NCBI RefSeq assembly: GCF_043642205.1
Contig: NZ_JBHZSG010000045.1
Span: forward strand, 1 to 27,179
Source: Thalassotalea_A litorea
Lineage (GTDB): Bacteria; Pseudomonadota; Gammaproteobacteria; Enterobacterales; Alteromonadaceae
Direction: 5' to 3'
Length of the DNA: 27,179 nt
Shown: positions 17,244 through 23,455 of the stretch, piece after piece
Layout: each line of letters starts with the position of its first letter
How positions within the stretch are numbered: position 1 is the stretch's first letter
Position numbers and translations under genes: made by a program
Notes under the pieces: generated by a model
The model's database searches: none
What the model was told of the DNA's origin: nothing
What the model saw: only the letters and a program-made list of their open reading frames with translations

Positions 17244-18122
17244 TTACCAGCCAAACATAACATAACATAATGCAAATACTGGAGCCGTTGCCGTTAAACT
17301 GTCGATACGATCTAGCACGCCACCATGGCCGGGTAAAATAGTACCGCTGTCTTTAACACCCGCCTGTCGCTTTAACATGCTTTCCGTTAAATCACCTAAA
17401 ACCGAGACCGTACTGATCAATAATGCCAAAATCACCGCCATTGCAATTTGCTGACTTTGCCATTCAAAAATTAATCCCATTATCACCATCGCAATCGCCG
17501 CGGTGATATTGCCACCAAAAAAACCTTCCAGAGTTTTACCCGGACTCACATTAGGCATCAGTTTACGCTTACCGAAGCGCTTACCAGTAAAGTAGGCGCC
17601 AATGTCTGCACTCCAGACCAGCACAAACAACAACAATAGCAGCCGTGTACCATGGAATTCATCGGTATTATACTCTGCACTTCTTAACACTAGAAATGCC
17701 AGCCAGGTAGGCACCAGGATAAACAAACCGAAAAGCCCTCTGACACTGCGGTGCTTGGCCCAGAAATCAGAGTACCTTGGATAGTTAAAAATTAGGATAA
17801 CGGTAAATAACCACCACATTGACGCGATACCAAGAACCCAAATGGCAATAGGATTTAGTACTAAATTGCTACCGGATTCATGCAACCAGATTTGCTCAGG
17901 TGGTAACACAAACCACATGGCAATAATGGCGATAGAGATCCCTGCGACAAAGGCGATGCGGCGACGCGTGTTATCAAACCCCATTAAAGGGCCCCACTCC
18001 CAGGCACCAATCGCCATGACGATTAACAATGCCGCGGCTAACCAGGGCAAGCTCAAATAAAAAATGGCTGCGATTGCAATCGGTGCAAGAATTGCAGCGG
18101 TAATGATACGTTGTTTTAACAA
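17244..18122 (-). CDS. cdsA: Phosphatidate cytidylyltransferase
   Basis: CdsA makes CDP-diacylglycerol from phosphatidate and CTP, the precursor of all major phospholipids. It is a polytopic inner-membrane protein, about 292 residues from the chosen start. The CDP-alcohol signature is seen as KTLEGFFGG followed later by SMLKRQAGVKDSGTILPGHGGVLDRIDSL near the C-terminus. I prefer a TTG start at 18122: AAGGA lies seven bases upstream, and the result MLKQRIITAAILAP matches the E. coli MLKYRLISA start. In-frame alternatives are ATG 18146 and GTG 18164, which add 8 or 14 residues but lack a well-placed ribosome site. It follows uppS closely. Confidence 0.94.
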   Translation of the reverse strand: MLKQRIITAAILAPIAIAAIFYLSLPWLAAALLIVMAIGAWEWGPLMGFDNTRRRIAFVAGISIAIIAMWFVLPPEQIWLHESGSNLVLNPIAIWVLGIASMWWLFTVILIFNYPRYSDFWAKHRSVRGLFGLFILVPTWLAFLVLRSAEYNTDEFHGTRLLLLLFVLVWSADIGAYFTGKRFGKRKLMPNVSPGKTLEGFFGGNITAAIAMVIMGLIFEWQSQQIAMAVILALLISTVSVLGDLTESMLKRQAGVKDSGTILPGHGGVLDRIDSLTATAPVFALCYVMFGW

Positions 18123-18175
18123 ACGTGCTTCCTTTTTAAAATTCATAAACCCGGGTTTAACCACCCTGGCTTATC

Positions 18176-18895
18176 TCAGATGCCCCTGACCTGCTCACCC
18201 GTCTGTCCAAAGCGACGTTCGCGATGGGTAAACGCTTGCAGAGCTTCCTTGAAAGCATCCGCATCAAATTCGGGCCAAAGTTTCTCGGTAAAGAAAAACT
18301 CTGCATAAGCAGCCTGCCACAAGAGAAAATTGCTGATCCGATAATCACCACCGGTTCTAATCAACAAATCCAGCTCGGGTAACTGGGACAACTGAATATA
18401 ATTATCGAGCATATGCTCATTAATGTCGGCAGGTTCAACCTCACCGTTTACGGCTTTTTGAGCGATTTTTTGACAAGCTTTGGCGATATCCCAACGGCCA
18501 CCATAATTGGCAGCAATGGATAAAACCATCGCGTCATTATTTCTAGTTAGTTGCTCAGCCTCGTTAATTTTTTCTTGTAATTTTTCGGAAAAACGCTGTT
18601 TGTCACCGACCAGTTGGAAGCGGATATTATTTTTATGCAGTCGCTTAACTTCCCGAGTAAGGACGAACATAAACAAATCCATCAACACACCAACTTCTTC
18701 TTCCGGACGCTTCCAGTTTTCACTACTAAACGCAAATAGCGTTAATGCTTTTATCCCCAACTCGCGTGCCGTAGTCACCGTTGAACGAACGGTTTCTACA
18801 CCCGCTTTGTGACCAGCAACGCGCCCTTTGCCGCGTTGTTGAGCCCAGCGTCCATTGCCGTCCATGATAATAGCAACGTGTTGCGGTACAGACAT
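18176..18895 (-). CDS. uppS: Undecaprenyl diphosphate synthase (cis-prenyltransferase)
   Basis: UppS (IspU) extends farnesyl diphosphate with eight isopentenyl units to the C55 lipid carrier of cell-wall and O-antigen synthesis. The 239-residue protein starts MSVPQHVAIIMDGNGRWAQQ; D12 in the MDGNGRWA motif is the catalytic aspartate. FAFSSENWKRP, SIAANYGGRWDI and the C-terminal LLIRTGGDYRISNFLLWQ are all family signatures. AAAGGGA lies five bases before the ATG. About 130 bp separates it from frr, so a new transcript for the envelope cluster could begin here, although I could not identify a convincing promoter. Confidence 0.97.
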   Translation of the reverse strand: MSVPQHVAIIMDGNGRWAQQRGKGRVAGHKAGVETVRSTVTTARELGIKALTLFAFSSENWKRPEEEVGVLMDLFMFVLTREVKRLHKNNIRFQLVGDKQRFSEKLQEKINEAEQLTRNNDAMVLSIAANYGGRWDIAKACQKIAQKAVNGEVEPADINEHMLDNYIQLSQLPELDLLIRTGGDYRISNFLLWQAAYAEFFFTEKLWPEFDADAFKEALQAFTHRERRFGQTGEQVRGI

Positions 18896-18942
18896 GATAT
18901 CCCTTTAAATTACAATTAATTCAATATGAATTGTGATCATAC

Positions 18943-19006
18943 AAAAAGGCCGTATATTTACCAAGGCAGGCAGCGTTTAAATGCCATTCCCAGTAGAAAA
19001 TACGGC
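18943..19006 (-). terminator. Possible intrinsic terminator after frr
   Basis: Read on the minus strand, GCCGTAT (from 19000-19006) pairs with ATACGGC (18949-18955), followed by CTTTTTG. The loop is long (44 bases) and contains a smaller GGCA/TGCC hairpin. The T tract and position just past the frr stop suggest termination, but the seven-pair stem and long loop make this uncertain. The rest of the frr-uppS gap is AT-rich, with a small ATTCAATATGAAT palindrome near 18920-18932. Confidence 0.4.
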
Positions 19007-19024
19007 GTTTCGTTAATGGAAAGC

Positions 19025-19582
19025 TTAGATTTCCATTAGTTCTTTTTCTTTTTCAGCAGCGATAGAGTCGCACTGCTTGATGTATTCATCCGTTATTTTT
19101 TGAATATCATCTTCGCCCTGACGCGCTTCATCATCACTGATTTCTTTTTCTTTGTTCAAGCTTTTTATATCGGAATTAGCATCTCGGCGAATATTGCGAA
19201 TCGCAATTTTACCACCTTCAATTTCGCCACCAACAACTTTAACCAAATCACGACGACGCTCTTCCGTTAACGGCGGCAGAGGAATACGAATTAAGGTACC
19301 CTGCGAAGATGGATTCAGACCCAAATCAGATGCCATAATCGCTTTCTCAACAGCACCAATCATCGCTTTATCAAAGACAGTAACCGCAATCGTACGGGCA
19401 TCTGGTGTAGAAATATTACCAACCTGATTAAGTGGCGTGTCCATACCGTAATACTCAACCGTAATGTTATCCAACAATGACGCGTGAGCTCGACCAGTAC
19501 GGATTTTATTCAGGTTAGTTTTCAACGCATCAATACTTTTTCCCATACGGGTCTTTGCATCTTGTTTGATCTCGTTAATCAA
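19025..19582 (-). CDS. frr: Ribosome recycling factor
   Basis: RRF works with EF-G to split the post-termination ribosome. The 185-residue protein is the normal length and matches the family end to end: KTNLNKIRTGRAHASLLDNI near the N-terminus, IRIPLPPLTEERRRDLVK in the middle, and an alpha-helical C-terminal half rich in D, E and K. The start is TTG at 19582, with AAGGA eight bases upstream. It gives MINEIKQDAKTRM, which lines up with E. coli MISDIRKDAEVRM, so the non-ATG start is well supported. The gene is 39 bp after pyrH, with only a weak CCTGT/ACAGG hairpin between them. Confidence 0.97.
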   Translation of the reverse strand: MINEIKQDAKTRMGKSIDALKTNLNKIRTGRAHASLLDNITVEYYGMDTPLNQVGNISTPDARTIAVTVFDKAMIGAVEKAIMASDLGLNPSSQGTLIRIPLPPLTEERRRDLVKVVGGEIEGGKIAIRNIRRDANSDIKSLNKEKEISDDEARQGEDDIQKITDEYIKQCDSIAAEKEKELMEI

Positions 19583-19621
19583 AATAGTCTTCCTTCTGTA
19601 AACCTGTGTGTTAACAGGAGT

Positions 19622-20362
19622 TTAATTCAAATTCTCAACATGGTCGATAACGGTGCCATCGCTACCGCCAAGAATAATGGATTTCAATGCGCCTTCTTTG
19701 TTCATATTAAATACGCGAATTGGCATAGAGTGATCACGCGCCAAAGTGAACGCGGCTAAATCCATTACTTTTAATTCCTGATCCAATACTTCTGAGTAAG
19801 AAAGTTTGGAGTAAAGTTTGGCTTCTGGGTTGGTTACCGGGTCGGCAGAAAAGATACCGTCGACTTTGGTACCTTTAAAAACCGCATCGGCTTCAATTTC
19901 GATACCGCGTAAACACGCAGCTGAATCCGTGGTAAAAAAAGGATTCCCGGTACCGGCGGAAAATATCACAACGCGTCCAGACTTTAACAGGCTTATCGCT
20001 TCTGCCCAGTTATAACTGTCACAGACACCGGTCAGATCAATAGCAGACATTAGTCGTGCGTTAACAAAGGCACGATGCAAGGCATCGCGCATCGCAAGGC
20101 CATTCATAACCGTTGCCAACATCCCCATTTGGTCACCAACGACTCGATTCATTCCGGCTTCAGCCAGGCCTTTGCCGCGAAACAGGTTGCCACCGCCAAT
20201 AACCAGGCCAACCTGAACGCCCATTTCAATGAGTTCTTTAATTTCATGAGCCATACGGTCCAGAATTTTTGGATCGATACCAAATCCTTCATCCCCCATC
20301 AGGGCTTCACCACTTAATTTGAGTAAGATTCGACGGTATGTTGGTTTCGGGTTGCTGCTCAT
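19622..20362 (-). CDS. pyrH: UMP kinase
   Basis: PyrH phosphorylates UMP to UDP in pyrimidine synthesis and belongs to the amino acid kinase fold. The 246-residue protein shows RILLKLSGEALMG near the N-terminus, the phosphate loop GGGNLFRG, and the nucleotide-binding GTGNPFFTTDSAACLR and KVDGIFSADP. The start is ATG 20362, with AAGGA about 11 bases upstream. An open frame continues 15 codons further to a GTG-like start at 20407, but those codons lie inside the tsf terminator hairpin and are rejected. The gene sits between that terminator and frr, so it needs a promoter within roughly 20363-20502 or read-through from tsf. Confidence 0.96.
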   Translation of the reverse strand: MSSNPKPTYRRILLKLSGEALMGDEGFGIDPKILDRMAHEIKELIEMGVQVGLVIGGGNLFRGKGLAEAGMNRVVGDQMGMLATVMNGLAMRDALHRAFVNARLMSAIDLTGVCDSYNWAEAISLLKSGRVVIFSAGTGNPFFTTDSAACLRGIEIEADAVFKGTKVDGIFSADPVTNPEAKLYSKLSYSEVLDQELKVMDLAAFTLARDHSMPIRVFNMNKEGALKSIILGGSDGTVIDHVENLN

Positions 20363-20387
20363 AAAATAAACATTCCTTGAGGTTGTT

Positions 20388-20427
20388 AAAAAAATAGCCA
20401 CGGACATTACTGCCCGCGGCTATTTTA
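20388..20427 (-). terminator. Strong Rho-independent terminator after tsf
   Basis: Read on the minus strand, AATAGCCGCGGGCA pairs with TGTCCGTGGCTATT around a GTAA loop, giving 14 pairs including two G-U pairs, followed by a T run. It lies about 75 bp past the tsf stop and only about 25 bp before the pyrH ATG. It separates the rpsB-tsf unit from pyrH-frr. A smaller ACTGC/GCAGT hairpin (20476-20488) and GACTTT/AAAGTC (about 20439-20452) lie between tsf and this terminator. Confidence 0.9.
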
Positions 20428-20502
20428 ATACGTTTGAAAGACTTTAAAAAGTCCTAAAAGAAAATAACGCCAGAAACTGCGTTGCAGTCCAACAAAAGGG
20501 GA

Positions 20503-21342
20503 TTATTCGCCTTTCGCTGCTGCGATTTGCGCTTCAACTTCAGCAGCAAAATCTTCTTCTTTCTTCTCGATGCCTTCACCAACTTCTAAACGAACGAAGC
20601 TAGATACAGAAACACCTTTTTCTTTCAAGATGTCACCAACAGAACGCTTAGGTTCCATGATGAAAGGTTGACCAGTCAAAGAAATTTCACCAGTGAACTT
20701 CTTCATACGACCAGTAACCATTTTCTCAGCGATTTCAGCAGGCTTGCCTTCATTCATCGCAATATCGATTTGGATAGCTTTTTCTTTCTCTACAACGTCA
20801 GCCGGAACATCTTCAGGGTTGATGTACTCTGGCTTTGAAGCCGCTACGTGCATTGCAACGTGCTTAAGTGCTTCGGCGTCGCCTTCACCAGCAACAACAA
20901 CACCAATTTTTGCACCGTGCTTGTATGATGCAAGGCTAACGCCTTCGACATACGCGACACGACGAACATTGATGTTTTCACCAATTTTTGCAACTAGAGC
21001 AACGCGCTCTTCTTCGAACTGCGCCTGAAGCTCTGCAATTGCAGGCTTAGATGCCGCTGCAGCGTCTGCAACTTTGTTAGCAAATGCTAAGAAGTTGTCA
21101 TCTTTTGCAACGAAGTCAGTCTGACAGTTAACTTCGACCAAAGTACCATCTTTAATGATGATTTGACCTTCAGCAGCGATGTTACCAGCCTTTTTAGCAG
21201 CTTTTGCCTGACCAGACTTACGCATGTTTTCGATTGCAAGTTCCATATCGCCATCAACTTCTTGAAGGGCTTTCTTACAATCCATCATGCCAGCGCCAGT
21301 ACGATCACGTAATTCTTTAACTAATGCAGCAGTAATTGCCAT
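20503..21342 (-). CDS. tsf: Translation elongation factor Ts
   Basis: EF-Ts exchanges GDP for GTP on EF-Tu. The 279-residue protein has the N-terminal UBA-like domain with LRDRTGAGMMDCKKALQE, the EF-Tu-contacting segment TDFVAKDDNF (near residue 80), and the core with the C-terminal module near GQPFIMEPKRSVGDIL. The length is close to E. coli (283). The start ATG has GAGGA eight bases upstream. The gene follows rpsB by 70 bp, across a strong hairpin, and ends before the terminator at 20388-20427, so rpsB-tsf forms one unit as in E. coli. Confidence 0.98.
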   Translation of the reverse strand: MAITAALVKELRDRTGAGMMDCKKALQEVDGDMELAIENMRKSGQAKAAKKAGNIAAEGQIIIKDGTLVEVNCQTDFVAKDDNFLAFANKVADAAAASKPAIAELQAQFEEERVALVAKIGENINVRRVAYVEGVSLASYKHGAKIGVVVAGEGDAEALKHVAMHVAASKPEYINPEDVPADVVEKEKAIQIDIAMNEGKPAEIAEKMVTGRMKKFTGEISLTGQPFIMEPKRSVGDILKEKGVSVSSFVRLEVGEGIEKKEEDFAAEVEAQIAAAKGE

Positions 21343-21374
21343 GAGTTAATTCCTCAAAAATAAGTATTAATTTT

Positions 21375-21398
21375 GGCTGACTGAGAAACCAGTCAGCC
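21375..21398 (-). promoter_or_regulatory. Hairpin between rpsB and tsf
   Basis: GGCTGACTG and CAGTCAGCC form a perfect nine-pair stem around a six-base loop. On the minus strand the stem is followed by AAAATTAATACTT, with no immediate U tract, so it is a poor terminator. It more likely acts as a weak attenuator, an RNA-processing site, or a 3'-end stabiliser that sets the ratio of S2 to EF-Ts. The hairpin is seen directly; its role is inferred. Confidence 0.6.
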
Positions 21399-21412
21399 GA
21401 GATAGAATTAGC

Positions 21413-22141
21413 TTATTCAGCTTCTACAAAACCGTCTTTTTCAGCTTGTACAGCAATGTTCGACTCACGACCTTCGATAACTGCATTGGCAGCAGAATCA
21501 AGGTATAAGCTTACTGCACGGATCGCATCATCGTTACCTGGGATGATGTAATCAACGCCGTCTGGATTTGAGTTAGTATCAACTACAGAAATTACAGGGA
21601 TACCTAAGTTGTTCGCTTCTTTGATAGCAATGTGCTCGTGGTCAGCATCGACAACAAAGATAACGTCCGGAAGACCACCCATGTTTTTGATACCACCAAG
21701 GCTTTTCTCAAGCTTTTCCATTTCACGAGTACGCATCAATGCTTCTTTCTTGGTTAAAGCATCGAAAGTACCGTCTGTGCTTTGAGTTTCAAGATCTTTT
21801 AAACGCTTGATAGATTGACGAACGGTTTTCCAGTTAGTCAACATACCACCTAACCAGCGGTGGTTTACGTAGAATTGATCACACTTTAGCGCCGCTTCTT
21901 TAACTGCATCGCTTGCCGCGCGCTTTGTACCAACAAATAAAACTTTACCTTTCTTAGAAGAAACACCTGATAAGAAAGCTAGAGCGTCATTGAAAAGTGG
22001 AACAGTTTGCTCAAGGTTGATGATGTGAACTTTGTCACGTGAACCAAAAATGTATGATTTCATTTTTGGGTTCCAGTAACGAGTTTTGTGACCGAAATGT
22101 ACGCCGGCCTTAAGCATATCGCGCATAGATACGTTTGGCAT
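21413..22141 (-). CDS. rpsB: 30S ribosomal protein S2
   Basis: S2 joins the small subunit late and is needed for S1 to bind. The 242-residue protein has the family signatures VSMRDMLKAGVHFGHKTRYWNPKM at the N-terminus, VNHRWLGGMLTNWKT and PDVIFVVDADHEHIAIKEANNLGIPVISVVDTN. The ATG has AGAGGA just upstream. The gene is preceded by a structured leader (22142-22313) likely to bind S2 itself, and it is divergent from map, as in E. coli. Confidence 0.99.
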   Translation of the reverse strand: MPNVSMRDMLKAGVHFGHKTRYWNPKMKSYIFGSRDKVHIINLEQTVPLFNDALAFLSGVSSKKGKVLFVGTKRAASDAVKEAALKCDQFYVNHRWLGGMLTNWKTVRQSIKRLKDLETQSTDGTFDALTKKEALMRTREMEKLEKSLGGIKNMGGLPDVIFVVDADHEHIAIKEANNLGIPVISVVDTNSNPDGVDYIIPGNDDAIRAVSLYLDSAANAVIEGRESNIAVQAEKDGFVEAE

Positions 22142-22313
22142 TTTATAATCCTCTTGGGGTTAAGCGTCCATACATCCCGTATTACCGACTACAACTGATA
22201 ATTTATCAGGGCAGCACCCCGGAATACGTTTGCCGATGTATGTGAGTTTTTAACTAATTAATATGTTCAAAATTGAACCCGAACCCGTGAATCCACCGAT
22301 GGCTTTTTCATGG
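22142..22313 (-). promoter_or_regulatory. rpsB leader RNA (S2 autoregulatory element)
   Basis: On the minus strand, CATACATC (22235-22242) pairs with GATGTATG (22169-22176), and inside it CGTATT (22223-22228) pairs with AATACG (22178-22183). A small CTGATA/TATCAG hairpin sits within. GGGGT (22216-22220) is complementary to ACCCC (22156-22160), which directly precedes the AAGAGGA ribosome site, allowing a pseudoknot that could hide it. Known biology: S2 represses rpsB-tsf through a conserved leader in gammaproteobacteria. I infer this is that element. The upstream boundary depends on the predicted promoter. Confidence 0.75.
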
Positions 22314-22349
22314 GCGGTGCTTTATACCATTTACCAGCTCAAAAATAAA
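22314..22349 (-). promoter_or_regulatory. Probable rpsB promoter
   Basis: On the minus strand, an extended -10 TGGTATAAA (TATAAA at 22321-22326) is followed by the GC-rich discriminator GCACCGCC. A weak TTTATT lies at -35 spacing (22344-22349), with A/T-rich sequence upstream. A GC-rich discriminator is typical of stringently controlled ribosomal promoters. Transcription would start near 22313, giving a leader of about 170 bases. Confidence 0.5.
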
Positions 22350-22568
22350 GCAACGCAGATAAAAAAGTTCGCATCCTACGACATTTTCCTGTGTCGGGTT
22401 TTCCCCCTGACAGCGACACCAAGAAACATTAATCAAGTATTTACTCAAATTTGCCTGTCGCAGCCCTTCTCAATATGGCATAAGCCCTTATTTTAGGTTA
22501 TTATTTCGGCTTTGATATCCGCATTCTCTAACCACAGAGACTGTTTTTCCAAATGTTTGAGGAATCGA
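22350..22568. other. Remainder of the rpsB-map divergent intergenic region
   Basis: No credible gene is seen here. A GTGTCG/CGACAC inverted repeat (22391-22419) with a 17-base loop is present. For map, the best promoter guess is TTGCCT (22451-22456), 17 bases, then TATGGC (22474-22479); the -10 match is poor, so this is only a candidate. The map ribosome site GAGGA is at 22559-22563. Confidence 0.4.
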
Positions 22569-23414
22569 ATGAGTATTGTCATTAAGAGCCAAAGTGACAT
22601 TGAACATATGCGCGTTGCCGGCAAGCTCGCCGCCAGCGTCTTAGAAATGATAGAACCCCATGTAAAAGTCGGTGTAACGACAGAAGAGCTGGATACTATC
22701 TGCGCCCAGTATACCCATGCTAATAATGCCCTTTCCGCGCCGCTGGATTATGGTGCCGATAGCAATGGCGAAGGCGGCTTTCCAAAGTCCATCTGTACAT
22801 CGGTAAACCATGTGGTATGTCATGGCATTCCTTCATCACAAGTTTTGCAGGATGGCGATATCATCAACATTGATATTACCTGTAAAATTTCATTCGATAG
22901 CGAAGATACCCCTGAAGACCAAAAGACCTACTACCATGGCGACACCTCAAAAATGTTTTTGGTGGGCAATGTCAGCCCGGAAAATCGCCGCTTGTGCCGT
23001 ATTACGCAAGAGAGCCTTTACCAGGCACTTCGCAAAGTAAAGCCAGGAGCCAAATTCAATGAAATTGGCGCAGCCATCCAAAAATTCATCAAAAAGTCGG
23101 GACGTTACGGAATCGTAAAAGATTTTTGCGGTCACGGTATCGGTACGGTCTTTCATGAAGAGCCACAGATACTACATTACAAAAATGGCGATGGCCGGGC
23201 AATGAAAGAAGGCATGATCTTTACCATTGAGCCGATGATAAATCTGGGTAAAGGTGGCACGGTACTCGATAAAGACGATGGCTGGACAGCCTATACCGTT
23301 GACGGAAAAAATTCCGCGCAATGGGAGCACACCATTTTAGTGACTAAGAATGGCTGTGAAATTCTTACCCACCGCAGTGAAGAAAAAGACCTGCCAAGAG
23401 TGTTGATCAATTAG
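22569..23414 (+). CDS. map: Type I methionine aminopeptidase
   Basis: Map removes the initiator methionine from new proteins. The 281-residue protein has the five expected metal ligands: D102 (in INIDIT), D125 (in HGDTS), H189 (in CGHGIG), E221 (in TIEPM) and E253 (in QWEHT), plus the substrate-contacting H85 in VVCHG. Two stretches are longer than in E. coli Map: about 7 residues before GGFPKSIC (around 62-70) and about 12 acidic residues between D102 and D125. The start ATG 22569 has GAGGA upstream; an in-frame ATG at 22512 is too far upstream and lacks family homology. The gene precedes glnD by 41 bp on the same strand. Confidence 0.97.
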   Translation: MSIVIKSQSDIEHMRVAGKLAASVLEMIEPHVKVGVTTEELDTICAQYTHANNALSAPLDYGADSNGEGGFPKSICTSVNHVVCHGIPSSQVLQDGDIINIDITCKISFDSEDTPEDQKTYYHGDTSKMFLVGNVSPENRRLCRITQESLYQALRKVKPGAKFNEIGAAIQKFIKKSGRYGIVKDFCGHGIGTVFHEEPQILHYKNGDGRAMKEGMIFTIEPMINLGKGGTVLDKDDGWTAYTVDGKNSAQWEHTILVTKNGCEILTHRSEEKDLPRVLIN

Positions 23415-23455
23415 ATAAGCGGATTTCTGCCAGACAAGAAGGATGTATTTGTACC

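Noticed and set aside
20363..20407. N-terminal extension of pyrH
   Set aside because: The codons fall inside the tsf terminator stem; the family begins at MSSNPKPTYRR with a ribosome site.
22263..22496. 77-codon open frame in the rpsB-map gap
   Set aside because: It overlaps the predicted rpsB promoter and leader, has no good ribosome site and no recognisable sequence.
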